In this document: positions 1-5,732 of the stretch, piece after piece
How the letters are laid out: every line of letters begins with the position of its first letter
Numbering within the stretch: the stretch's first letter is position 1
Source: Clostridiales bacterium
Lineage (GTDB): Bacteria; Bacillota; Clostridia; Christensenellales; Borkfalkiaceae
NCBI GenBank assembly: GCA_015069525.1
Contig: SVIK01000069.1
Span: forward strand, 1 to 7,483
Length of the DNA: 7,483 nucleotides
Direction of reading: 5' to 3'
Notes under the pieces: model-generated
Seen by the model: only the letters and a program-made list of their open reading frames with translations
The model's database searches: none
Told to the model about the DNA's origin: nothing
Translations under genes and position numbers: made by a program

Positions 1-485
1 ATATTATCGCCGAGAAAAAGAGTGAAAAGGGCGGACTTATCGTGCTTTGCGACGGTATTGAAGACGTGCATAATCTCGGTAGTATTTTGCGTGTTGCGGA
101 GTGTGCTGGGGCAGACGGCGTCGTAATTCCCCGTTCGGGTAGCGCGTCCGTGACGGAGAGTGTAATTCGCATTTCCGCAGGTGCGGCGGAGCATATGAAG
201 GTGGCAAAAGTGTCCAACCTCAACCAAGCGGTAGAAACGTTGCAAAAAAACGGCTACTGGGTGTATGCGTTAGAGGCTGGCGGAGAGGATATTTATAAAG
301 AAAAATTCGAGGGCAACGTTGCCCTTATCGTGGGTGGGGAAGACAGCGGTGTCAAGCGCTTAACCAAAGAAAAATGCGACAAGACGTTGTCTATTCCCTT
401 GCAGGGAAAAGTGAACTCGTTAAACGCTTCCGTGGCGCTTGGAATTGCGGTGTACGAAGTGGTTAGAAACAGGATTCTCGGCTAA
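1..485 (+). CDS. rlmB: 23S rRNA 2'-O-ribose methyltransferase RlmB (SpoU/TrmH family), 5'-truncated
   Basis: The gene enters from the left edge; codons are in frame from base 3 and 160 residues are visible. They cover the SAM-binding SPOUT (trefoil-knot) domain with all three SpoU motifs: an N-terminal NLGSILR motif with its conserved Asn and Arg (about bases 72-92), the VGGEDSGVKR motif (about 330-359), and the IPLQGKVNSLNASVA motif (about 393-437). RlmB proteins are about 250 residues, so roughly the first 90, the ribosomal-L30-like RNA-binding domain, lie outside the window. By family knowledge RlmB methylates the 2'-OH of a guanosine in the peptidyl-transferase P loop of 23S rRNA (G2251 in E. 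coli). The spacing of the motifs and the GAAEHMKVAKVSNL stretch fit RlmB better than tRNA-specific TrmH, but with the N-terminus missing the substrate is inferred. In Bacillus, too, rlmB lies just upstream of sigH, with yacP between. Confidence 0.88.
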   Translation, partial: IIAEKKSEKGGLIVLCDGIEDVHNLGSILRVAECAGADGVVIPRSGSASVTESVIRISAGAAEHMKVAKVSNLNQAVETLQKNGYWVYALEAGGEDIYKEKFEGNVALIVGGEDSGVKRLTKEKCDKTLSIPLQGKVNSLNASVALGIAVYEVVRNRILG

Positions 486-498
486 AAAAGGAGAGCGT

Positions 499-1101
499 AT
501 GCAAGAAGAAGACAAACAATTGCATACGGAAACGGACGAACGGCTCGTCGCGTTTGCGCAAAGCGGGGACAAGGAGGCGGAAGTGGAGTTATTGCTTCGA
601 TACCGCAACCTTGTGCGTTTTTACGCGCGCAAATTTTTCCTCGTTGGTGGGGAGACGGAGGATTTGATACAAGAGGGTATGATTGGCTTGTATCAAGCTA
701 TCGGCGGGTTCAAGAAGGAAGAAAACGGTGAAAGAAGTTTTAAAAAATTCGCTTCCCTTTGCGTGTGGCGTCAAATCGTGGACGCGGTGAAAAAGGCGAC
801 GGGGAAAAAGAACGCGCCTATGAAGGATTACGTGTCGATTACGGAAGAAGGGGTGGCAATCGGCCCCGACCCTGAGGAAACGATTATCCTTGACGACGAT
901 AGAAAGGAACTTAACGAGCGTATGTCGCGTATTTTAACGGATACCGAATTCAAGGTGTTCACGATGTACATGGACGGGAGAAGCTGTTCGGAAATATGCG
1001 AGATTACGGGTAAGAGCTATAAGAGCGTAGATAACGCTGTACAGCGTAGCAAACAGAAATTGAGAAAGGCTTTGACAAGAAAGGAAAACGAAGGAGAATA
1101 A
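499..1101 (+). CDS. sigH: RNA polymerase sigma factor SigH (sigma-30 / Spo0H type)
   Basis: This 200-residue sigma-70-family protein starts at the ATG at 499, chosen because AAGGAG at 488-493 sits 5 nt upstream. An in-frame start at 439 would lie inside rlmB and has no such site. Region 2 is visible at about residues 29-100, with the core-binding and -10-reading stretch EDLIQEGMIGLYQAI (54-68) and the ASLCVWRQIVDAVKKA stretch (85-100). The region 4 helix-turn-helix is at about 148-192 (DGRSCSEICEITGKS). The K-N-A-P-x-x-x-Y-V-S pattern near 104-113 matches the SigH subfamily (usually K-H-x-P-L-N-x-Y-x-S). B. subtilis SigH is 218 residues. SigH directs transition-state genes, including competence and the onset of sporulation. 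It follows rlmB by 13 nt and precedes dnaX by 3 nt, so it is probably in the same transcript. The family call is secure; the regulon in this organism is unknown. Confidence 0.9.
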   Translation: MQEEDKQLHTETDERLVAFAQSGDKEAEVELLLRYRNLVRFYARKFFLVGGETEDLIQEGMIGLYQAIGGFKKEENGERSFKKFASLCVWRQIVDAVKKATGKKNAPMKDYVSITEEGVAIGPDPEETIILDDDRKELNERMSRILTDTEFKVFTMYMDGRSCSEICEITGKSYKSVDNAVQRSKQKLRKALTRKENEGE

Positions 1102-1104
1102 ACA

Positions 1105-2847
1105 ATGGCGTATTTGGCGTTATACCGTGCCTTTCGTCCGACGAGCTTGAACGACGTCGTTCGACAAGAGCATATCGTCACGGTATTGAAAAATCAAATA
1201 ACTACGGGACGGATAGGGCACGCCTATCTTTTCTGCGGACCGCGTGGTACGGGGAAAACGAGTATTGCAAAAATTTTTGCAATGTCTATCAACTGCGAAA
1301 ATCCCGTAGACGGTTCGCCTTGCGGAAAATGTTTCGCTTGCCGTGCGCTTTCCGACCCTGCAAACCTTGATATTTCGGAAATAGACGCGGCGTCTAACAA
1401 CGGCGTGGACGAAATGCGCGATTTGCGGGAAAAGGTGCAATATCCTCCCGTGGCGGGCAAATATAAAGTGTATATTATCGACGAAGTCCATATGCTTTCG
1501 ACGGGTGCGTTTAACGCACTTTTGAAAACGCTGGAAGAACCGCCTGCGCACGCCGTATTCATTTTGGCTACGACGGAGTCGGCAAAAATTCCCGCAACGA
1601 TACTTTCCCGTTGTATGCGCTTTGATTTCAAGCTTATTCCTCAAACGGATTTGGAGGAAAGACTTCGCTACGTATTCGATAGTATTGGGAAAAAGTACGA
1701 GCCCGAGGCGATTTCCGCCATTGCAAGGGCGGGGGCAGGGAGCGTGCGTGATATGCTCTCCATAGCGGATACGTGCGTATCGTATGCAAGCGGTACGCTC
1801 ACGTACGAGGACGTGACGACGGTGCTTGGCGGTGCGGATTTTGCGGGGGTAGCTCTCTTTTGTGAGGCGGTACTCACGGGAAATGCGGGCGGAGCGTTTG
1901 CAAAAGCGGAGGAATTTTTATCCGCAGGCAAAAGTGTTGGCGTGTTGGTAAAAGACGTAATGAACTTTCTCAATTCTTGCGCGGTAGCAAGGATTTGTCG
2001 GGACGCCAAGAATATTCTTGCTTTGCCCGATAGCAACTTTGCCGAAGTGGTGCGCGTGGCGAAACAAGCGGACGGGCACGGATTGCTTCGTGCAAGCGAA
2101 ATTTTCGCCGAGGTGGAGCAGGCGCTTAAATATTCCGCTTCCCCTCGTATCTTGTTTGAAACGGCGGTGTTGAAAGCAAGCATGCCCAAGGAAGATTACG
2201 ATATCGAGGCGTTGCTCACCCGTATCGCTACGCTTGAAAAGAAATTGGAAGAGGGAGTCGTGGTAAAGAGCGTGGAAAGCGTTGCCACGATAAAGAAAGA
2301 AGAGAAAACGAAAGTAGTAGAAGAACCCCGTCAACCTGCCTTGCAAAAGCAAGAGAAAGTGGTGGAAAGCGTAGAGGAAGATACGTTCGTGCCTGAAATG
2401 GAAGCGCCTCCCGACGAGGCGGAAACGGGCGGGAACGTGTATTTCGACGCGGAATATTTGCCGAAAAAGAAAACGGAGCAGAAAGCGGAAACATCCCCCG
2501 TTTCCGTGGCAAAGCCCGTGGATAAAGGGGACGCAAAGACGGTGTTCGGGGCGTTTTTGCGCAGTCTTCGTAAAAATGGAAAAAGCGGGGTGCTGTTCGC
2601 AATTTGTATGGATTTAAATTACGGCTACGAGGGGGACGTGTTCACCTTGTATACGGAAAGCGAAACTATTTACAATTCGCTCAACAAAGCGGAACACCGT
2701 ACGATTATAACCGCCTCGTTTGAGGGGATAGGGATTGCGGAGGACGGTTTTGCCGTCAAGCTCCGCGGTAAAAAATCGGACACGTTTAATCGGGATTTGG
2801 AAACGTTGAAAAAGACGTTTGGTGGCGTCAAAATTGACGTAAAATAA
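1105..2847 (+). CDS. dnaX: DNA polymerase III subunit gamma/tau (clamp-loader ATPase)
   Basis: This 580-residue AAA+ ATPase is the motor subunit of the clamp loader that places the beta clamp on DNA. Visible motifs: Walker A GPRGTGKT (residues 45-52), four zinc-binding Cys (C64, C73, C76, C79), Walker B IIDEVH (124-129), sensor 1 ATTE (155-158), the SRC motif with the arginine finger R169, and sensor 2 R215 in GSVRD. Domain III follows to about residue 360. Next come a short coiled-coil-like segment (about 369-383) and a low-complexity linker rich in Lys, Glu and Val (about 385-475). A folded C-terminal domain (about 476-580) is the tau-specific part. Length matches Bacillus DnaX (about 560). 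AAGGAG at 1091-1096, inside the end of sigH, lies 8 nt before the ATG, so translation may be coupled to sigH. Whether a shorter gamma form is made is unclear; no strong slippery heptamer was found. ybaB follows after 29 nt. Confidence 0.97.
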   Translation: MAYLALYRAFRPTSLNDVVRQEHIVTVLKNQITTGRIGHAYLFCGPRGTGKTSIAKIFAMSINCENPVDGSPCGKCFACRALSDPANLDISEIDAASNNGVDEMRDLREKVQYPPVAGKYKVYIIDEVHMLSTGAFNALLKTLEEPPAHAVFILATTESAKIPATILSRCMRFDFKLIPQTDLEERLRYVFDSIGKKYEPEAISAIARAGAGSVRDMLSIADTCVSYASGTLTYEDVTTVLGGADFAGVALFCEAVLTGNAGGAFAKAEEFLSAGKSVGVLVKDVMNFLNSCAVARICRDAKNILALPDSNFAEVVRVAKQADGHGLLRASEIFAEVEQALKYSASPRILFETAVLKASMPKEDYDIEALLTRIATLEKKLEEGVVVKSVESVATIKKEEKTKVVEEPRQPALQKQEKVVESVEEDTFVPEMEAPPDEAETGGNVYFDAEYLPKKKTEQKAETSPVSVAKPVDKGDAKTVFGAFLRSLRKNGKSGVLFAICMDLNYGYEGDVFTLYTESETIYNSLNKAEHRTIITASFEGIGIAEDGFAVKLRGKKSDTFNRDLETLKKTFGGVKIDVK

Positions 2848-2876
2848 TAGAAAATACGTATTTGGAGGAAACAACA

Positions 2877-3209
2877 ATGGCAAACTTTAAAGGTGGCAAT
2901 AACAACATGCAAAACTTGATGCGTCAAGCGCAAAAAATGCAAGAAGAAATGGAAAAGACGGCGGAGCTTTTGGACGATTGGGAAATCGTAGGTACGGCGG
3001 CAGGCGAAGCGGTTGTCGTATATATGAACGCCAAGAAGATTATTAACGGTATCGAATTGGATGAAAGCGTCGTAGACCCTACCGACGTAGAAATGCTGGA
3101 AGATTTGATTATGGCTGCAATTAACGACGGCTATACAAAGGCAGACAAGGTTTACGAGGAGAAAATGGGCAAATACGGCAACATGGGTTCGCTCGGCGGT
3201 ATGTTATAA
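2877..3209 (+). CDS. ybaB: Nucleoid-associated protein, YbaB/EbfC family
   Basis: This 110-residue protein is of normal family length (about 105-110). The start ATG at 2877 is chosen because GGAGG at 2864-2868 lies 8 nt upstream; a TTG at 2862 would overlap that site and add five residues atypical of the family. The N-terminal helix is Met/Gln-rich (MQNLMRQAQKMQEEM, residues 11-25). It is followed by the short beta sheet and the family-defining stretch ESVVDPTDVEMLEDLIMAA (63-81), an NDG turn, and a Gly/Met-rich tail. YbaB proteins form small dimers that bind DNA with little sequence preference and are found on the nucleoid. The gene lies between dnaX and recR, its usual place in many bacteria, and is likely co-transcribed with dnaX. 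An acidic patch replaces the usual Gly-rich part after residue 30, a minor variation. Confidence 0.94.
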   Translation: MANFKGGNNNMQNLMRQAQKMQEEMEKTAELLDDWEIVGTAAGEAVVVYMNAKKIINGIELDESVVDPTDVEMLEDLIMAAINDGYTKADKVYEEKMGKYGNMGSLGGML

Positions 3210-3224
3210 GCGGAGTGCCTCCGC
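3210..3224 (+). terminator. Short GC-rich hairpin after ybaB (weak terminator or stabilising stem)
   Basis: GCGGAG (3210-3215) pairs perfectly with CTCCGC (3219-3224) around a 3-nt TGC loop, immediately after the ybaB stop codon. The sequence behind it is only moderately T-rich (ATCTTTCTATCTTTGG) and lacks a clean T run. Full termination is therefore unlikely. It could attenuate read-through into recR or protect the upstream mRNA end. Confidence 0.35.
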
Positions 3225-3242
3225 GGGCAAATCTTTCTATCT

Positions 3243-3272
3243 TTGGTTAACATTTAGGTGTAGTGTTATCAT
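3243..3272 (+). promoter_or_regulatory. Candidate SigA-type promoter before recR (extended -10)
   Basis: A -35-like TTGGTT (3243-3248) is followed after 18 nt by TATCAT (3267-3272), five of six matches to the -10 consensus. TG precedes it in the extended -10 position (TGT-TATCAT). Transcription would begin near 3279, leaving a leader of about 40 nt before the recR ATG. The -35 is weak. The placement in the only sizeable gap of the block makes it plausible, but this is inference. Confidence 0.35.
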
Positions 3273-3317
3273 TGATAGAACGTTATCGTAGACAAACAAA
3301 ATCAATAAAGGAAGAGT

Positions 3318-3911
3318 ATGGATATTTTTATCGAACCGATAGGGAAGCTTATAAACGAGTTTTCTAAATTGCCCGGGGTGGGTAAGAAAACGGCGCAACG
3401 GTACGCCTATAAAATAATCGATATGTCGGAGGCGGAAGCGAAAGCATTTGCGGACGCTATCCTTGGCGTGAAGAGAAAAGTGCATTATTGCAAGGTCTGT
3501 GGCAATTTCACGGAGGAAGAAGAGTGTGCGATTTGTCGTACGCGCGACAAGAGTGTGATTTGCGTGGTAAAAGAGCCCAAGGACGTTTTTGCGATTGAAA
3601 AACTGCGAGAATTTAAGGGCGTTTATCACGTATTGCACGGTGTAATTGACCCGCTTTCGGGTATCGGTCCTAACGATATCCGTATTAGGGAATTGCTTGC
3701 CCGTATTCAAAACGGCGACGTGAAAGAGGTTATCGTGGCAACCAACCCCGACGTGTCTGGGGACGCGACGGCGATGTATCTTGCCAAGCTGATTAAGCCG
3801 TTGGACGTTGCCGTCACAAGATTGGCGCACGGTATCCCCGTTGGTTCGGAAATCGAATACACCGACGACGTCACGCTTGCGCGCGCGTTTGTGGAAAGAA
3901 ACAGATTATAA
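3318..3911 (+). CDS. recR: Recombination mediator protein RecR
   Basis: This 197-residue protein matches the family length (198 in B. subtilis). RecR works with RecO, and with RecF, to load RecA on SSB-coated single-stranded DNA during gap repair. An N-terminal helix-hairpin-helix carries KLPGVGKKTAQR (residues 17-28). A four-Cys zinc finger is formed by C58, C61, C70 and C73. The Toprim domain follows from about residue 79 to 175, with EPKD (86-89), the HGVIDPLSGIGP stretch (107-118) and ATNPDVSGDATA (141-152). The C-terminal part has AHGIPVGSEIEYTDDVTL (170-187). The ATG at 3318 has AAAGGAAG just upstream (3307-3314). It is the last gene of the + strand block and is followed by terminator hairpins. 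The yaaL/bofA genes that follow recR in Bacillus are not here. Confidence 0.97.
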   Translation: MDIFIEPIGKLINEFSKLPGVGKKTAQRYAYKIIDMSEAEAKAFADAILGVKRKVHYCKVCGNFTEEEECAICRTRDKSVICVVKEPKDVFAIEKLREFKGVYHVLHGVIDPLSGIGPNDIRIRELLARIQNGDVKEVIVATNPDVSGDATAMYLAKLIKPLDVAVTRLAHGIPVGSEIEYTDDVTLARAFVERNRL

Positions 3912-3935
3912 AAAAGGCGCAACGATAGGTTGCGC
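3910..3935 (-). terminator. Intrinsic terminator for the leftward transcript
   Basis: GCGCAAC (3917-3923) and GTTGCGC (3929-3935) form a perfect 7-bp stem with a 5-nt loop. On the - strand the stem is followed by C and then six T (complement of A3910-A3915), a standard intrinsic terminator that would stop transcripts of the 3990-5486 gene. On the + strand the same stem lacks a T run, so it is weak in that direction. It overlaps the recR stop codon. Confidence 0.6.
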
Positions 3936-3955
3936 GCTTTGCAAAATATAAAATT

Positions 3956-3990
3956 AACCCCTTAACCGTACGCGGTTAAGGGGTTTTGTT
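3956..3990 (+). terminator. Strong intrinsic terminator, likely bidirectional, between convergent genes
   Basis: AACCCCTTAACCG (3956-3968) pairs perfectly with CGGTTAAGGGGTT (3973-3985), a 13-bp stem with a TACG loop. The + strand continues with TTTTGTTTATT, so it should end the recR transcript. On the - strand the stem is followed by AATTTTATATTTT, so it can also act leftward. It abuts the stop codon of the convergent membrane-protein gene. Confidence 0.85.
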
Positions 3991-5486
3991 TATTCGTCGT
4001 AATTATCGTTATCGTCTACGTCGTAGCCGTCCATATCCACTTCGTCAGGGTCGTAATCGTCCGATTTGTAATCTACGGGGGCAAAGGCTTCTTCCGCGTC
4101 CCCGCCGTTATACGTGCTGGCAACCTTGCCGGAAGCTTTTTCCGCTTTTACGATTTTACGGAGCTTTCTTCTCATTCTGCCGTAGTACGCAATCGAGAAG
4201 ATTGCAAGCGCCATAGCAACGGCAAAGGAAATAATACCTGCCGAGGAGAAGGAAACGTCAATAGAGCTGAGCGTTTTCGTAATGTCACCCATGGCATCCG
4301 CGCCGATAATATCCACGAGGAAGCTGGAAGGGGAGTTCAATAAAGAGAACGCCAAAGCGGGCAAGAAGACGAGCAAAGAACAAGGCAACCAACCCAACCA
4401 AATGGGAAGTTTCAATTTGATAGCGTTGTTCGGTTTTTTGATTTTTGCAAGAATTTTAATAATGAGATACAGCCAAGTAAATGCGGTGAAGAAGAATACG
4501 CCACTAACGATTTTCATTACGAGTGCAATCGTTTCCGCCGTATTTGCGGGGATTTCATCCATAATTAAATCGGTAAGGCGGATTTTTAATTCGTCTACGG
4601 CGCTAATATCGGCGTTATCTACCGTCGGTTCACTTGCGGTGGAGACGTAAGAAGCAGGGGCGACGACTTCGCCGTCGTTTCCGCTTTCCTCATCGCCTAA
4701 AAGATTTAAAAAGATTTGCGCAAGGTATTCGTTGAGGTTGATTTCGCCGTTTTTATCAGCAATCGTTTCCAAAACCTCTTCAATTTCTTTACGGACCTCT
4801 TCCTTATCTGCTTCCGAAAGCTTGTCAAAGTGTTCAGGGTCGCTTGCGTTTAATTTATTGCAAGCATCGTCCACGGCGTCCACCATTTCTTGGGAAACGG
4901 TGGAGATGGGAGCACCGTTTTCAATCGTGCCCATCATATCCTCGATTTTCGTGTTGATGTATTCTTCCGTGATACCTGCATCGTCAAGGATTCTTTCCAC
5001 CTCTTCGGCGTCTGCGTCGGGGGTGGATTCCTTAATTTTATCGCGCACGGTGCTGTATATCGTGGTTTTGAAAGTCACTTTCGTTGCGTTGTTGACGACT
5101 TTGGATAAAGTGGGGTAAAGCTCGTCAATAGCGTTGGTCACGTTGTCGTCGATAAGATTTTGCACGGAAGCAACGGAATCCCCGCCGAGCGAGGCGAGTA
5201 CGTCCGCCGTCTTTAACCGAACGGAAAGCGTAAGTGTCACACCCTCCGTCCCAACGATTTCCGTTGCGTCGATATTCAAATCTTCTACGGGTTGCTCGCT
5301 TGATTCTCCGTCGGAGGAGGCGAGTAAGTCGTTGAGCGTATCCTCAATTACGGGTGCGGTGATATTGTAAGATACGGAAATTTTCCAAAACGGCATAAAG
5401 AAATAGGTGGCAATACACAGCGCGGATAAAACGGCGATGATAATATTGCATATGCCGATTCTCTTTCTCAAAGTTTCCTTTTCCAT
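3990..5486 (-). CDS. Hypothetical multi-pass membrane protein with large extracytoplasmic domain
   Basis: I do not recognise this 498-residue protein. The start at 5486 is supported by AAAGGAG (complement of 5494-5500) 7 nt upstream and a strong promoter. Predicted layout: membrane segment 1 at about residues 11-33; a long hydrophilic, acidic, helix-rich domain at about 34-317; membrane segments 2 (about 320-346), 3 (362-383) and 4 (414-436); and a tail with a basic patch (RMRRKLRKIVK, 437-447) followed by a run rich in Asp, Glu and Tyr (463-498). By the positive-inside rule the large domain should face outward and both ends inward. Residues 228-260 resemble a helix-loop-helix calcium site: a charged helix, ADKNGEINLNEY (243-254), then a hydrophobic helix. 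Position 1 of that loop is Ile, so calcium binding is uncertain. The gene is monocistronic, convergent with recR and divergent from spoVAC. It looks like a real gene by length, start signals and membrane pattern; its function is unknown. Confidence 0.88.
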   Translation of the reverse strand: MEKETLRKRIGICNIIIAVLSALCIATYFFMPFWKISVSYNITAPVIEDTLNDLLASSDGESSEQPVEDLNIDATEIVGTEGVTLTLSVRLKTADVLASLGGDSVASVQNLIDDNVTNAIDELYPTLSKVVNNATKVTFKTTIYSTVRDKIKESTPDADAEEVERILDDAGITEEYINTKIEDMMGTIENGAPISTVSQEMVDAVDDACNKLNASDPEHFDKLSEADKEEVRKEIEEVLETIADKNGEINLNEYLAQIFLNLLGDEESGNDGEVVAPASYVSTASEPTVDNADISAVDELKIRLTDLIMDEIPANTAETIALVMKIVSGVFFFTAFTWLYLIIKILAKIKKPNNAIKLKLPIWLGWLPCSLLVFLPALAFSLLNSPSSFLVDIIGADAMGDITKTLSSIDVSFSSAGIISFAVAMALAIFSIAYYGRMRRKLRKIVKAEKASGKVASTYNGGDAEEAFAPVDYKSDDYDPDEVDMDGYDVDDNDNYDE

Positions 5487-5520
5487 AAGTAAACTCCTTT
5501 ACAAGTTTTACGATAGAATC

Positions 5521-5550
5521 ATTGTAGCACATATAAAAAAACGTTGTCAA
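5521..5550 (-). promoter_or_regulatory. SigA-type promoter for the leftward membrane-protein gene
   Basis: Read on the - strand, a perfect -35 TTGACA (5550-5545) is followed after 18 nt by TACAAT (5526-5521), five of six matches to the -10. TG stands in the extended -10 position (TGC-TACAAT). The spacer contains a run of seven T. Transcription should begin near 5514, giving a leader of about 28 nt with the AAAGGAG ribosome binding site. This is the best vegetative promoter in the window and suggests expression during growth. Confidence 0.75.
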
Positions 5551-5583
5551 GTATTTTAACGACGTGCGGTTATTTTACGAGAG

Positions 5584-5612
5584 GTATATTTTTCTTATTT
5601 TTCGCCAAATTA
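5584..5612 (+). promoter_or_regulatory. Candidate forespore (SigG-like) promoter upstream of spoVAC
   Basis: GTATA (5584-5588) fits the SigG -35 consensus GHATR. CAAATTA (5606-5612), 17 nt on, agrees with the -10 consensus (CATWMTA) at five of seven positions. The spoVA operon of Bacillus is transcribed by SigG, which makes the location sensible. The region is AT-rich, so a chance match is quite possible. The start point would be near 5619, about 110 nt before the spoVAC start. Confidence 0.3.
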
Positions 5613-5617
5613 AGCGT

Positions 5618-5713
5618 ATGAGAAAGATAAAAGTTTACGAAAAGGAAGGCAGAACAAGGGACGAAAAGGAAGATTGTTTTCCTTTAAAAAACAGCGAAAA
5701 ATATATAAAATAA
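5618..5713 (+). CDS. Doubtful 31-codon ORF upstream of spoVAC
   Basis: An ATG at 5618 opens a frame of 31 codons ending in TAA at 5711-5713, just before the GGGGG of the spoVAC ribosome binding site. The peptide is highly charged (Lys and Glu rich) with one Cys and no recognisable domain. No ribosome binding site precedes the ATG (CCAAATTAAGCGT), and if the SigG-like promoter is right the transcript would begin at about the ATG itself. It is more likely untranslated leader than a gene. It is listed because its stop and the next start are close enough for translational coupling. Confidence 0.12.
   Translation: MRKIKVYEKEGRTRDEKEDCFPLKNSEKYIK
5637..5685 (+). repeat. 12-bp direct repeat with adjoining hairpin in the spoVAC leader
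   Basis: ACGAAAAGGAAG occurs identically at 5637-5648 and 5661-5672, 24 bp apart. The second copy can fold with TTTTCCTTT (5677-5685): seven Watson-Crick pairs plus a G-U and an A-U pair, closing a TTG loop. The first copy could pair with the same pyrimidine stretch, so two alternative stems are possible. The purpose is unknown; a chance repeat in purine-rich DNA cannot be excluded. Confidence 0.45.
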
Positions 5714-5714
5714 C

Positions 5715-5732
5715 GGGGGTAAGTACGCGTTG
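5715..5732 (+). promoter_or_regulatory. Ribosome binding site and TTG start of spoVAC
   Basis: GGGGGT (5715-5720), close to GGAGGT, lies 9 nt before the TTG at 5730. An in-frame stop at 5706-5708 limits the frame upstream, and no ATG or GTG lies between it and the TTG. The next in-frame candidate (GTG at 5778) has no site before it and would cut into the conserved N-terminus. The TTG gives exactly 150 residues, about the length of B. subtilis SpoVAC. Confidence 0.65.

Noticed and set aside
1080..1104. Signal recognition particle RNA gene, which often lies just upstream of dnaX in Bacillota
   Set aside because: Only 3 nt separate sigH and dnaX, so there is no room for it.
1120..1644. Long open frame antisense to dnaX (174 codons)
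   Set aside because: It is the shadow of a highly conserved gene, Arg/Cys/Phe-rich without domain features, with no ribosome binding site.
2461..2525. A-rich stretch in dnaX (codons for Pro-Lys-Lys-Lys, 2461-2472) as a programmed -1 frameshift site giving a gamma-like product ending near 2525
   Set aside because: The heptamer is G-AAA-AAG, not the canonical A-AAA-AAG, and I saw no convincing stem-loop right after it. A-rich Lys codons are common in this linker.
3237..3830. 197-codon open frame antisense to recR
   Set aside because: It mirrors recR, its translation has no recognisable motif, and the sense gene is certain.
4282..5370. Several + strand open frames opposite the membrane-protein gene (4282-4650, 4732-5118, 5134-5370)
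   Set aside because: Ser/Ile-rich shadow translations typical of the reverse of acidic helical coding sequence; the - strand frame has promoter, ribosome binding site, membrane pattern and terminator.
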